DNA of 39,944 nucleotides from H111-94 sp034436045. GTDB lineage: Bacteria > Chloroflexota > Ktedonobacteria > Ktedonobacterales > Ktedonobacteraceae. The position numbers were made by a program, and so were the translations under genes. Of this stretch, positions 24,862 to 32,208 are shown in pieces. The stretch is taken from the NCBI GenBank assembly GCA_034436045.1, contig DAOTVZ010000040.1, forward strand, positions 1-39,944. The letters are read 5' to 3'. The notes beneath the pieces were generated by a model. That model ran no database searches. It was not told where the DNA came from and saw nothing but the letters and a program-made list of their open reading frames with translations. The stretch's first letter is position 1. Every line of letters starts with the position of its first letter.

Positions 24862-24890
24862 CAGGGCATCGTCGTGGATGCCTTGCCCTC
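24862..24890. repeat. Hairpin with repeat core GATGCCTTGCCC
   Basis: GGGCATC pairs with GATGCC(T) around GTCGTG. The 3' part, 24877-24888, is identical to 5595-5606. It lies between the divergent helicase and trkA-type genes. Confidence 0.5.
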
Positions 24891-24918
24891 AACTACCCTG
24901 CCTCACTCTTTATCTTAA

Positions 24919-24927
24919 TGTTATAAT
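24919..24927 (+). promoter_or_regulatory. Extended -10 promoter for the TrkA pair
   Basis: TG-T-TATAAT (24919-24927) is a perfect extended -10 element about 70 nt before the first gene. No good -35 box is present at 17-18 bp, which fits extended -10 promoters. Confidence 0.6.
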
Positions 24928-24994
24928 GAAGCACGGTGATATTCTATTGCCTGATAGAACCACGTCGATGCCGAACATCGACAGGAGGTAAAGT

Positions 24995-25420
24995 GTGAGA
25001 GTGGTAATTCTTGGCTGCGGTCGCGTTGGCGCTCAACTGGCGCATCTTCTCGACCAGGCCGGTCACGCAGTAACCATTATCGATAGCAGTAACGATTCCT
25101 TTCAGCGTCTGGATTCGCAGTTTGGTGGCGATAAGATTCAGGGCAACGGTACCGACGAGGAGGTACTGAGACGCGCTGGTATAGAGCAGGCGGACGCCTT
25201 TGCGGCTGTCACCAATGGCGATAACCGCAATATTATGGCCAGCCAGATTGCGAAAGAGATTTTTCATGTGAAGAAGGTGGTTTGCCGCATTTACGATCCC
25301 ATTCGGCAGGATATTTATAAAGACCTCGGCCTGGAAACTTTCTCTCCTACCATCATTGGAGCGGAGTTTCTGATGCACAAACTGGAAGGCAAACAAGTTT
25401 CGTGGGTAGTGACGCCATAG
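24995..25420 (+). CDS. TrkA-N (RCK) NAD-binding protein, single domain
   Basis: 141 residues starting at GTG, with AGGAGGT 5 nt upstream. A Rossmann fold with GCGRVG (7-12) and acidic D30 at the end of strand 2 binds NAD(H) or another nucleotide. The family gates potassium channels and transporters (TrkA, KtrA). It stops after the N-domain and lacks the C-terminal TrkA-C domain. The next gene supplies a complete N+C protein, so the two may form a heteromeric gating ring. No Trk/Ktr membrane subunit is in the window. Confidence 0.9.
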   Translation: MRVVILGCGRVGAQLAHLLDQAGHAVTIIDSSNDSFQRLDSQFGGDKIQGNGTDEEVLRRAGIEQADAFAAVTNGDNRNIMASQIAKEIFHVKKVVCRIYDPIRQDIYKDLGLETFSPTIIGAEFLMHKLEGKQVSWVVTP

Positions 25421-25496
25421 CCACCACGCTATCCTATCTGTTGTTTGGGCCAGAAGAGGCGAACAGAGAAAAAAGCAAAGGTCAGGAGCGAGTTTT

Positions 25497-26159
25497 ATGT
25501 ATATCATTATCGGGGGTGGTGGCGAGGTTGGCTACTACCTCGCTAAAAATCTGTTGCAGCGCGGTCACGAGGTCTTGCTTTTAGAGAAGGATAGTACGCG
25601 CGCCCAGGCACTCAGCGAAGAACTGGATCAGGGTGTCGTTATGCGCGGTGATGCCTGCGAGGCTCGTGTGATGGATGAGGCGGGCGCGCAGCGTGCCAAT
25701 ATCGTTATCGCCGTGACCGGTGAGGACGAGGATAATCTGGTGATCTGTCAGGTGGCCAAAAAGCGCTTTCATGTTGGTCGCACGATAGCTCGTATCAATA
25801 ACCCTAAGCACGAGGCGCTGTTTTACAAGCTAGGCATTGATTTTATCGTCAGCCCTACGCGCACTATCCTGTCGCAGATCGAGTCGGAGTTGCCGGGTGC
25901 GCATTTTGTGAATCTAATGACTCTGCAACACGCCGGTCTGGAAATCGTCACTCTGACAGTGCCTGTGACCTCACCTGCCGTCAACAAGACGCTGAGCCAG
26001 ATTAATCTCTCTCGTCGCGGCACACTTGTGCTGATTATTCGTGACAAGGAGCCGATTTTCCCCACTGCCGAAACCGAAATTCAGGCCAACGACGAGATAT
26101 ATGCAGTGGTAACACGTGAGGGCGAAGAGGAACTGCGGCGCAAATTTGCCTCGGATTGA
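25497..26159 (+). CDS. TrkA-type potassium uptake regulator (N and C domains)
   Basis: 220 residues. The TrkA-N Rossmann domain has GGGEVG (6-11) and E30 ending the second strand, and is followed by a TrkA-C ligand-binding domain (about 140-215) ending in NDEIYAVVTREGEEELRR. The role is control of a K+ channel or transporter. CAGGAG 8 nt upstream supports the ATG. It lies 76 nt after the single-domain TrkA gene in the same direction. The membrane partner must be encoded elsewhere. Confidence 0.92.
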   Translation: MYIIIGGGGEVGYYLAKNLLQRGHEVLLLEKDSTRAQALSEELDQGVVMRGDACEARVMDEAGAQRANIVIAVTGEDEDNLVICQVAKKRFHVGRTIARINNPKHEALFYKLGIDFIVSPTRTILSQIESELPGAHFVNLMTLQHAGLEIVTLTVPVTSPAVNKTLSQINLSRRGTLVLIIRDKEPIFPTAETEIQANDEIYAVVTREGEEELRRKFASD

Positions 26160-26377
26160 GAGGCGTAATGATAAAATTCTTCGACTGCAAGCGATCATCT
26201 CGTAGTGACCGTCTTGAAAGTCAAGGGACATGATAGATGTTGTTCGGCGCACGATGGATCGCGTCTACAATTGTTTGCCAGGCATCCCCATGTGAACCGG
26301 ATGTGCCGCCTTGCGACAGGGATGGAGGGGGCTACAGTGACGCGCGATCAATCGCGCTGGACGGGATGATCCGGTCT

Positions 26378-27640
26378 CTATGGAGAGGGTGTTTTCTCGT
26401 GGACATCTTTCCAGACATCTGGTTCTTCCTGATCTTCCTGCTCCATTGGCTGGTCGTCGGCCCCTAGAGGAATGGTGATACCTGGCTTGCGCAGACTATT
26501 GATCAACATACCGGTGGGGCGAGCAATGCTCCAGGATGCCCGCTTGCGAGCGAGAATCTGATCCGCCGTCTCTCCGCGCGCGGAGCGATACAGGCTGGCG
26601 ATAACCACCCAGGCCGCCGCCACGATGGGCGTCGCCAGCAAGGCCCCGAAGGCACCGAACAGGCGTGTGCCAACGATCAGGGCTAGAATGGAGGCCACCG
26701 GATGCAGGCCAACGGCGTGCCCGACGATGCGTGGCCCCAGCACATTACTCTCAATCGCCTGAATCACGACAAAAGCCCCGATGACCCAGAAGGTGCGCGG
26801 AAAAGCCGCCGGGAGCAGGAGCGAGAGGATGATGGCAGGGATGGAGGCCAGCATCGGCCCCACCATTGGAATGGTTTCAAAGAGGAAAGCCATAACACCT
26901 ACGAGCAGGGCAAACTGGCCTAGCCCGGTGATCAGGCAGACAATACCCGATAAAACGCCGATAATCAGGGCCAATGTCAGTTGCCCGCGAATATAGTTGC
27001 CCACCACGCGATTCAGAGCGTCCTCAAAGAGGAGCGCATGCTCTTTGGAACGCTCCGGCACAATACTCATAATGCCGTCGCGGATACGCCTGCCATCCAC
27101 CGTCAGATAAAAGCTGATAACAATGACCAGCAAGATATTGATCAACGCGCTGGCGATAGCGGTGACAATGTTGATGACATTCGTGGGGAGACTGGTAGCG
27201 AAGCTTAATAACGGACTGGTAACAGACGACACCGCCTGCTTAATTTGATCGGTGGTAATGCCGGCCTGATTGGCCTGGGCGATCAAGGTTGAAGAGAGAT
27301 TCGAGATGTCAGTTGGCGCATTTTGCAGAAAACCCTGTACGGTAGTAGAAAACAAAACCACCTGCTGAATGAGTGAGAAGATCAGGCCATAGCCAATGGC
27401 CCCCAGAATGGCCAGCACAATGACGTAGACCAGCACTGTTGCCACCACACGCGGCACCTTATACCTGGTTAAAAAATTGACTAGCGGCGATAATAAGAAG
27501 GCAATGGCCATCGATAACAGCAAAATGATGATCGTGTCAAAAAATTGCCCCGCGATCTTCCAGGACACCCATACGATCACACCGATACAGATAATACTGA
27601 TCAGGATGTCGCGTCTGCGCTGCCATTTTGTAGAGTCCAT
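26378..27640 (-). CDS. AI-2E family (PF01594) membrane transporter
   Basis: About 420 residues with eight predicted membrane segments: two near the N-terminus, one pair near 75-100, and four in the C-terminal half around the SFYLTVDGRRIRDG and GPMLASIPAI regions. The pattern is that of the AI-2E transporter family, whose members export autoinducer-2, act as Na+/H+ antiporters or move other solutes; the substrate cannot be told here. A long acidic cytoplasmic tail follows. The frame opens at GTG 27661 with no ribosome site; ATG 27640 is preferred. A palindrome GCGCGA-TCAA-TCGCGC lies just downstream (26342-26357). Confidence 0.9.
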   Translation of the reverse strand: MDSTKWQRRRDILISIICIGVIVWVSWKIAGQFFDTIIILLLSMAIAFLLSPLVNFLTRYKVPRVVATVLVYVIVLAILGAIGYGLIFSLIQQVVLFSTTVQGFLQNAPTDISNLSSTLIAQANQAGITTDQIKQAVSSVTSPLLSFATSLPTNVINIVTAIASALINILLVIVISFYLTVDGRRIRDGIMSIVPERSKEHALLFEDALNRVVGNYIRGQLTLALIIGVLSGIVCLITGLGQFALLVGVMAFLFETIPMVGPMLASIPAIILSLLLPAAFPRTFWVIGAFVVIQAIESNVLGPRIVGHAVGLHPVASILALIVGTRLFGAFGALLATPIVAAAWVVIASLYRSARGETADQILARKRASWSIARPTGMLINSLRKPGITIPLGADDQPMEQEDQEEPDVWKDVHEKTPSP

Positions 27641-27920
27641 ACCTTTTGTCTTTTCCTTCACCGTTCACAGAGGGAACTCATCGCATCATACACTATTGTG
27701 ACAGGTTTTGCTTAAAAGAACAAGATGGGTTGAAACTTTCCCACATCATACTTCGTCATCCACAATAAGAGTTCCTTCTCATGGCAGCAGAAGCTCTGAC
27801 AGATGGGCTAAGTGCCATGGCGGCCTGTGTTAATTTCATCTATTTCTTTCGTTGAGTTACTACAGGAGGCCAATGCCGCTTCTCGCCTGAAACCGCCTGA
27901 AAGAGGATGCATTCATCACA

Positions 27921-28124
27921 ATGGTACAAACGTTACTGCTCTGGATTCTTATCGGACTTCTGCTTGGTTGGATGCTCATCTTTGCGATACTCGCCTGTGC
28001 TACACCTGGCACAAGGAAACCTTCATCTGAACCTGAACCTGAACCTGTCAGGATTTCATGGAACGGTCCCGACAAGAGGGGACTGCAAGAGGGAGGCAGG
28101 CATGCAGGAATAGCACAGAGATAG
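27921..28124 (+). CDS. Small single-pass membrane protein
   Basis: 67 residues: one long hydrophobic helix (about 3-27), a Glu-Pro repeat (EPEPEP, 37-42), then a polar basic tail. Not a known family. The ribosome site is weak (GAGG 14 nt upstream). A 5-codon ORF with AGGAGG (27873-27890) lies just before it. A clear terminator follows 1 nt after the stop, which supports a real transcript. Confidence 0.45.
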   Translation: MVQTLLLWILIGLLLGWMLIFAILACATPGTRKPSSEPEPEPVRISWNGPDKRGLQEGGRHAGIAQR

Positions 28125-28125
28125 C

Positions 28126-28168
28126 ATAGAGCGACAGGCTTCATCACAGTGATGACCCGTCGCTCTAT
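28126..28168. terminator. Bidirectional terminator
   Basis: ATAGAGCGAC (28126-28135) pairs with GTCGCTCTAT (28159-28168), with an inner TCATCAC/GTGATGA stem. A short T-run follows on the plus strand. It sits between convergent genes. Confidence 0.75.
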
Positions 28169-28208
28169 TTAGTATCAGATAGGGAGAGATGGGTATTCCA
28201 GCCACCGA

Positions 28209-29081
28209 CTAGAGCTGTATTTTCTCGCCCGGATGTGCTGGTCTGAACTCCGTACCATCATTGATAAAGACGATATGAGCGTCCTGCACGTTCACGATCA
28301 TGTCCGGTTTCCCATCTCCATTGACATCCTTGAATGTAAGCGTCACGGGTGTCAGATCCTGGTTTGGCCCAAGTAGTGTTGGCCCGATATATACCCGCGC
28401 TTTTGTCGCATCGCCACCGGGAAATTCGATAATTTCAATATGACGATGAAGGTTGATGGCGATAAAATGGCTGGGATTACTGGGCGAATCGTTATGGCCA
28501 ACCACGGCATCCACCTGGTAAGTACGCGGCATACCGTACTGTAAATTCTCTTCTACTCCTTGCCACCAGTTTGTCAGGGCACTGAGACCTACCCACGCCA
28601 GGATCATGATAAACATGATACCGCCAACATATACCAGCCAGTGCGGACGCGGCTGATTCCGCTTGCGTGGTGGTTGGGTCGATGGGGCAGCACGTCCCCC
28701 ACGAGGATTGGATAGGGTCAATGCATCACTATGACGCTCCCGGCCATCCGTGTCCACTGCCCAGTCGATGGGAGGCCGCCGACTGTTCTGCGTAGTCGAG
28801 GCCGTCGGCAGCTCGCCTGCCGTTCGGCGTGCCGGGGAGCTGGCCCGTCTGCCCGCGTAGGGCACGCGCTCACTGCGCGTTATGCCAGTCTGTACGTCTG
28901 CCGTCACGTGCCCACTCTCGGCATACACATCGCTGTTGTAGCGGCGCACGCTGGTCGGCAGACGCGACGGCCAGGCGTCGTCATAAAGGTCTTCCTCGTA
29001 ATCGTAATTGTCACGTCTTGTCCTGGGAGTGGTCCTCATCGCCCGCGCCCTGGCCTGATTCTGTGTGTGGCTCTGATCCAC
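28209..29081 (-). CDS. Membrane-anchored protein with FG-GAP/VCBS-like tail
   Basis: 290 residues from GTG 29081, chosen because GAGAGGA lies 10 nt upstream; the frame is open further but without support. A long polar, Arg/Tyr/Ser-rich, probably disordered cytoplasmic region (1-150) is followed by one membrane helix (about 155-177) and an outer domain of about 110 residues. That domain ends in DVNGDGKPDMIV, a Ca2+-binding DxNxDxxxD loop of FG-GAP/VCBS repeats. Function unknown; a surface sensor or adhesin-like role is possible. It stands alone. The many TRR and RRP motifs make the N-terminal half highly basic. Confidence 0.7.
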   Translation of the reverse strand: MDQSHTQNQARARAMRTTPRTRRDNYDYEEDLYDDAWPSRLPTSVRRYNSDVYAESGHVTADVQTGITRSERVPYAGRRASSPARRTAGELPTASTTQNSRRPPIDWAVDTDGRERHSDALTLSNPRGGRAAPSTQPPRKRNQPRPHWLVYVGGIMFIMILAWVGLSALTNWWQGVEENLQYGMPRTYQVDAVVGHNDSPSNPSHFIAINLHRHIEIIEFPGGDATKARVYIGPTLLGPNQDLTPVTLTFKDVNGDGKPDMIVNVQDAHIVFINDGTEFRPAHPGEKIQL

Positions 29082-29759
29082 ATTGTCACCGTCCTCTCGC
29101 AAAAATTTCGCGGTTACTGAGTACAGGTTTTTTAGAGAAAAATTGTTTATACTATACCACACGCCAGAGCTTATAGAAAATGCCAGACAGCAAGCCATGA
29201 GCCGCCATGACACACTAACCCCACTGCTAGAGGAAGATCACCATGCCCACTCTGGTATGCGACGAATGAATTCAATGATCGTGGACACGACAAACCGCCT
29301 CTACCATCTGGTGTCCCACTCGTTTCGTGACTTAGCATACGCGCGGCTCTGCTTTCAACACAACCGGCACTTCCAGTTTGCTTAACGGGAAGTGCTGCCC
29401 TGGCGGAGCAGAAACCGACAATGGATAAAAACCGATCCTTTCGCCATGCATCTGGATAGAATGGCTACGCGTCACAATGAAACACCCTTCAGGTACTCGG
29501 CTCATGTCTTGCAAGGGACCGGCTCTGGATCAGGCGACGGGGTCGATGACGGGTGTGATGGAGGAACAAGATAAAACCAGGATAAAAAATGGATCGCTAT
29601 CCGTCCTTGTGCATCCTGCATATAGCCCTGACCGCCTGCTTCTTTCTGACACCGAGAAAGGTATAGTTCTAAGGTTTTTCTCTAAAAACAAGTCCTCTTT
29701 TCTCGTTTGCAGTTATTGATACGTATAAACTCTTCAAAAGTAACAGGGAAACGGCGTTT
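29082..29759. other. Gene-free stretch bounded by an inverted repeat
   Basis: No convincing gene on either strand. Small frames lack ribosome sites and domain similarity. TTTTTAGAGAAAAA at 29129-29142 recurs inverted at 29675-29688. The divergent promoter of the membrane-anchored protein must lie near the left end. Confidence 0.45.
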
Positions 29760-31862
29760 TTACAATACATTTTCCCACAAGTTCGGTTGTTGCTTTACTG
29801 TATTTTCAGCGCGCTTTCTCGGCCCTGGACGACGCTCTTTTACCGTCCTGGTCGCTTGCTTTGTGGGCGCATGCCATGATGCTTCAGCATGTTCATCCAT
29901 ATGCAACGATTCTTTCTTTATTTCATCTGATGGCATCTCTGCGATTATTTGTACAGTAACATCGAAAATAGATGTGCGTTGTATCTGCATCTCTGGCCAG
30001 CTCCCTAACAGTAGTTCTAGTGTAATGTCCTCGCAGGTAGCCAGTTGGGGATGATACGCTCTCATTGTCTGTAACACCTCAGACAGCGCTAGCGCCTGCC
30101 TGCCAGCCTCGCTTGTCTGCTGACGCAGCCATAGCACTGTTTCTCGGTGCAGTTGTTCCAACCAGGAACGACTATAAAAGCCCACGCCCACCATGAAACC
30201 GATCTCGTCATTGACGATGCTATCCGCCGCCTGCTGTAGCTCGATGCTGCGATAGCAGTGCAACAGCGTGTAACTCTCGCGTTCGCTCAGCCAGCCGTGT
30301 TCTTCAATCAAAGCGCGTACCGCAGCGACATCGATCTGGGCCAGACGGGCGGCGGAGTCGTCGTAGCGCGTTTCTAGCACGTGCAGCAGGTCAGTAATGG
30401 AAAGTTGCTGGTCGTAGACAATCACAGGAAAATGCTCGGCCAGGGCGGCAAACGCGGCCTGGGCCTCACGCGGCACCGCCAGCAAAATATCGTCGCGGCC
30501 CTCAAGCTGGCGCAGTTTCTGGATTTTGCGCTCACGATAGGCCGGTGTCCAGAAGCCGAGTATCTCGACATAGATGCGGTAGGGTGGGCGCGTCAGGGCA
30601 AAATCGGGAATAAAGATGCCCTGCTGGAGCAGTAGCGGCTCCGGTTCGCGCTCTAGCTGCCAGCCATGCATACTGGCTGTGGTTTCTTCGCCGCGCACAC
30701 GCGCTAGCGCACCGAAGGTTTCAGCGAACGACTGCTCGATGCTGCTATCAAAAACCGTTGTGGAGCCTGCTGAAGCGCTGTTGTTCTCCTGCTGAACCCC
30801 TTCGGTGGCTTCGGGCAGGGTTTTGATTTGCAGGAATGTTAGCAGTTGGGCATCCATTGCCAGCGTGTAGGCGCGCTGGAGAAAATGCACGGTGGCCTCC
30901 GCGCTGACAATCACGCTGCCCAGTGTGGCTCTGCCGACGCGCTTGTGCCCATGTTCTCTGCGTTCATTACCGCTTACCCGCTCGTAGCCAAGCAACAGAC
31001 GGCAGAGTCGTGCCAGGCGCAAGCCGTATTGCTGAGCCGCGCCCGTCACCTCCTGGGGGCCATACAGGGTTAGCACAAGACGCGGTATCGCCGGTATATC
31101 GCTCTGCAACGGCGATACCGCGTTTTCCTCTTCATATGTCAAATCATAGTATACACCGATCTTACGTGCCAGGAAACACAGCCGCTTGATGGCCGCTCCG
31201 ATGCCTGTACCGACCGACTGCTGACTATTGAGATGGCTAAAGGCCGCGCTATCAATGACGAAGCGCACACTGGACGATTGCGTTAATGCCGCCTCAAAGA
31301 CCCACTGGTTGTACAGCAGAGCGACCTCTTGTGGCGTTGGGGGTATGGTGGTTGCGCGTGTTAGCAGTGTTTCCTCCTCGCTATCCAGTGCCAGCAGATA
31401 CTCCAGGCTGGTCTGAGTGAGCGCATAACGACTGGCAAAGGCGCTTAACGCTTCGTCGCGTTGCTCAGAGGACAAAAAGCCATGATAGTATTGATTGACA
31501 AAATCGTAGAGTGCCAGGCGTAGCGCGGACGGTGTGCTGATCTCCGCCTCAAGCAGCAGGTGTTCCGCCACGCCGGATGCATCCAGCTCCTGCACCACCT
31601 CATGCCAGTCACGCCCCTGCCAGCGATACCAGTAGCTGAGCGTGGAGAGCAGACACTGCGCGAGCCGATAATCGCCGATGCAGCTACATGCCTCATCCGA
31701 CGAGAACTGACGACGTGGCAGGCCCAACAAGCGTTCATGATAGGCAATAAGCCGACCAATCTCCTGCTGCAGCTCGCCGGGGGGCAAGAAGTGTAACGTG
31801 ACGAAGAGGTCTCCGCCGCGACGATAGACCGTTTTCTTCACATCCTGCAAGCTAAAACGCAT
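29760..31862 (-). CDS. DUF790 / Bax1-like nuclease
   Basis: About 700 residues, a DUF790 protein related to archaeal Bax1, the nuclease partner of XPB. The diagnostic C-terminal nuclease region is GWQLEREPEPL (400-410), FIPDF with D420 and YVEILGFWTPAYRERK with E433. It is a PD-(D/E)xK-like fold, followed by a restriction-like LLAVPREAQ segment. The first 380 residues are helical and carry the DUF790 N-terminal signature. It would cut damaged DNA opened by XPB. ATG 31862 with AAAGGT 7 nt upstream is preferred over the open frame to 31916. The C-terminal 90 residues are less conserved and end in a Lys/Arg-rich tail. The XPB-like gene lies at 23353-24759. Confidence 0.82.
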   Translation of the reverse strand: MRFSLQDVKKTVYRRGGDLFVTLHFLPPGELQQEIGRLIAYHERLLGLPRRQFSSDEACSCIGDYRLAQCLLSTLSYWYRWQGRDWHEVVQELDASGVAEHLLLEAEISTPSALRLALYDFVNQYYHGFLSSEQRDEALSAFASRYALTQTSLEYLLALDSEEETLLTRATTIPPTPQEVALLYNQWVFEAALTQSSSVRFVIDSAAFSHLNSQQSVGTGIGAAIKRLCFLARKIGVYYDLTYEEENAVSPLQSDIPAIPRLVLTLYGPQEVTGAAQQYGLRLARLCRLLLGYERVSGNERREHGHKRVGRATLGSVIVSAEATVHFLQRAYTLAMDAQLLTFLQIKTLPEATEGVQQENNSASAGSTTVFDSSIEQSFAETFGALARVRGEETTASMHGWQLEREPEPLLLQQGIFIPDFALTRPPYRIYVEILGFWTPAYRERKIQKLRQLEGRDDILLAVPREAQAAFAALAEHFPVIVYDQQLSITDLLHVLETRYDDSAARLAQIDVAAVRALIEEHGWLSERESYTLLHCYRSIELQQAADSIVNDEIGFMVGVGFYSRSWLEQLHRETVLWLRQQTSEAGRQALALSEVLQTMRAYHPQLATCEDITLELLLGSWPEMQIQRTSIFDVTVQIIAEMPSDEIKKESLHMDEHAEASWHAPTKQATRTVKERRPGPRKRAENTVKQQPNLWENVL

Positions 31863-31974
31863 TCTGTGTACCTTTCTCAGCGCCGCGCACATATCTTTTC
31901 TACTATATTCTGACACAGGTGGCTAAAACTGACCAGTGGGTGAGACGAACGCACAGTGATGAAGGAGATTTTTG

Positions 31975-32070
31975 ATGTTACGGCGTCTCAATCTCTTCGG
32001 GCTGGCCGGTGCCGCTGTGTATGGCATCAGCCTGGGCATTGTGGTCTTCTTCAACACAGGATCGTTTTGA
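31975..32070 (+). CDS. 31-residue single-helix membrane peptide
   Basis: ATG with a perfect AAGGAG 7 nt upstream opens 31 codons ending TGA. The product starts MLRRLNLFGLAGA, has one hydrophobic helix (about 7-27) and ends NTGSF. Positive residues at the N-terminus predict an inside N-terminus. Too small for family assignment. It lies in the gap between the divergent DUF790 and kinase genes. The ribosome site and the membrane-helix composition argue that it is translated. Confidence 0.6.
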   Translation: MLRRLNLFGLAGAAVYGISLGIVVFFNTGSF

Positions 32071-32126
32071 TCATCTTGCCCGCTCCGTAGTAGACAGTGT
32101 ATGGCTACCTAAGCGTCCTAAAACAG

Positions 32127-32155
32127 TTGAAGAGATAGGTAGAATCTGGTATGCT
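32127..32155 (+). promoter_or_regulatory. Promoter of the kinase-like receptor operon
   Basis: TTGAAG (32127-32132), a 17-bp spacer and TATGCT (32150-32155), about 53 nt before the ATG. Confidence 0.6.
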
Positions 32156-32208
32156 TTCATTGCTGTTATACAAACAGGTCGGCATCATAGCGGTTGAACG
32201 GAGCGGTC

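Noticed and set aside
29083..29719. Several small plus-strand ORFs
   Set aside because: They overlap one another, have no ribosome sites or known domains, and lie in A/T-rich DNA between divergent genes.
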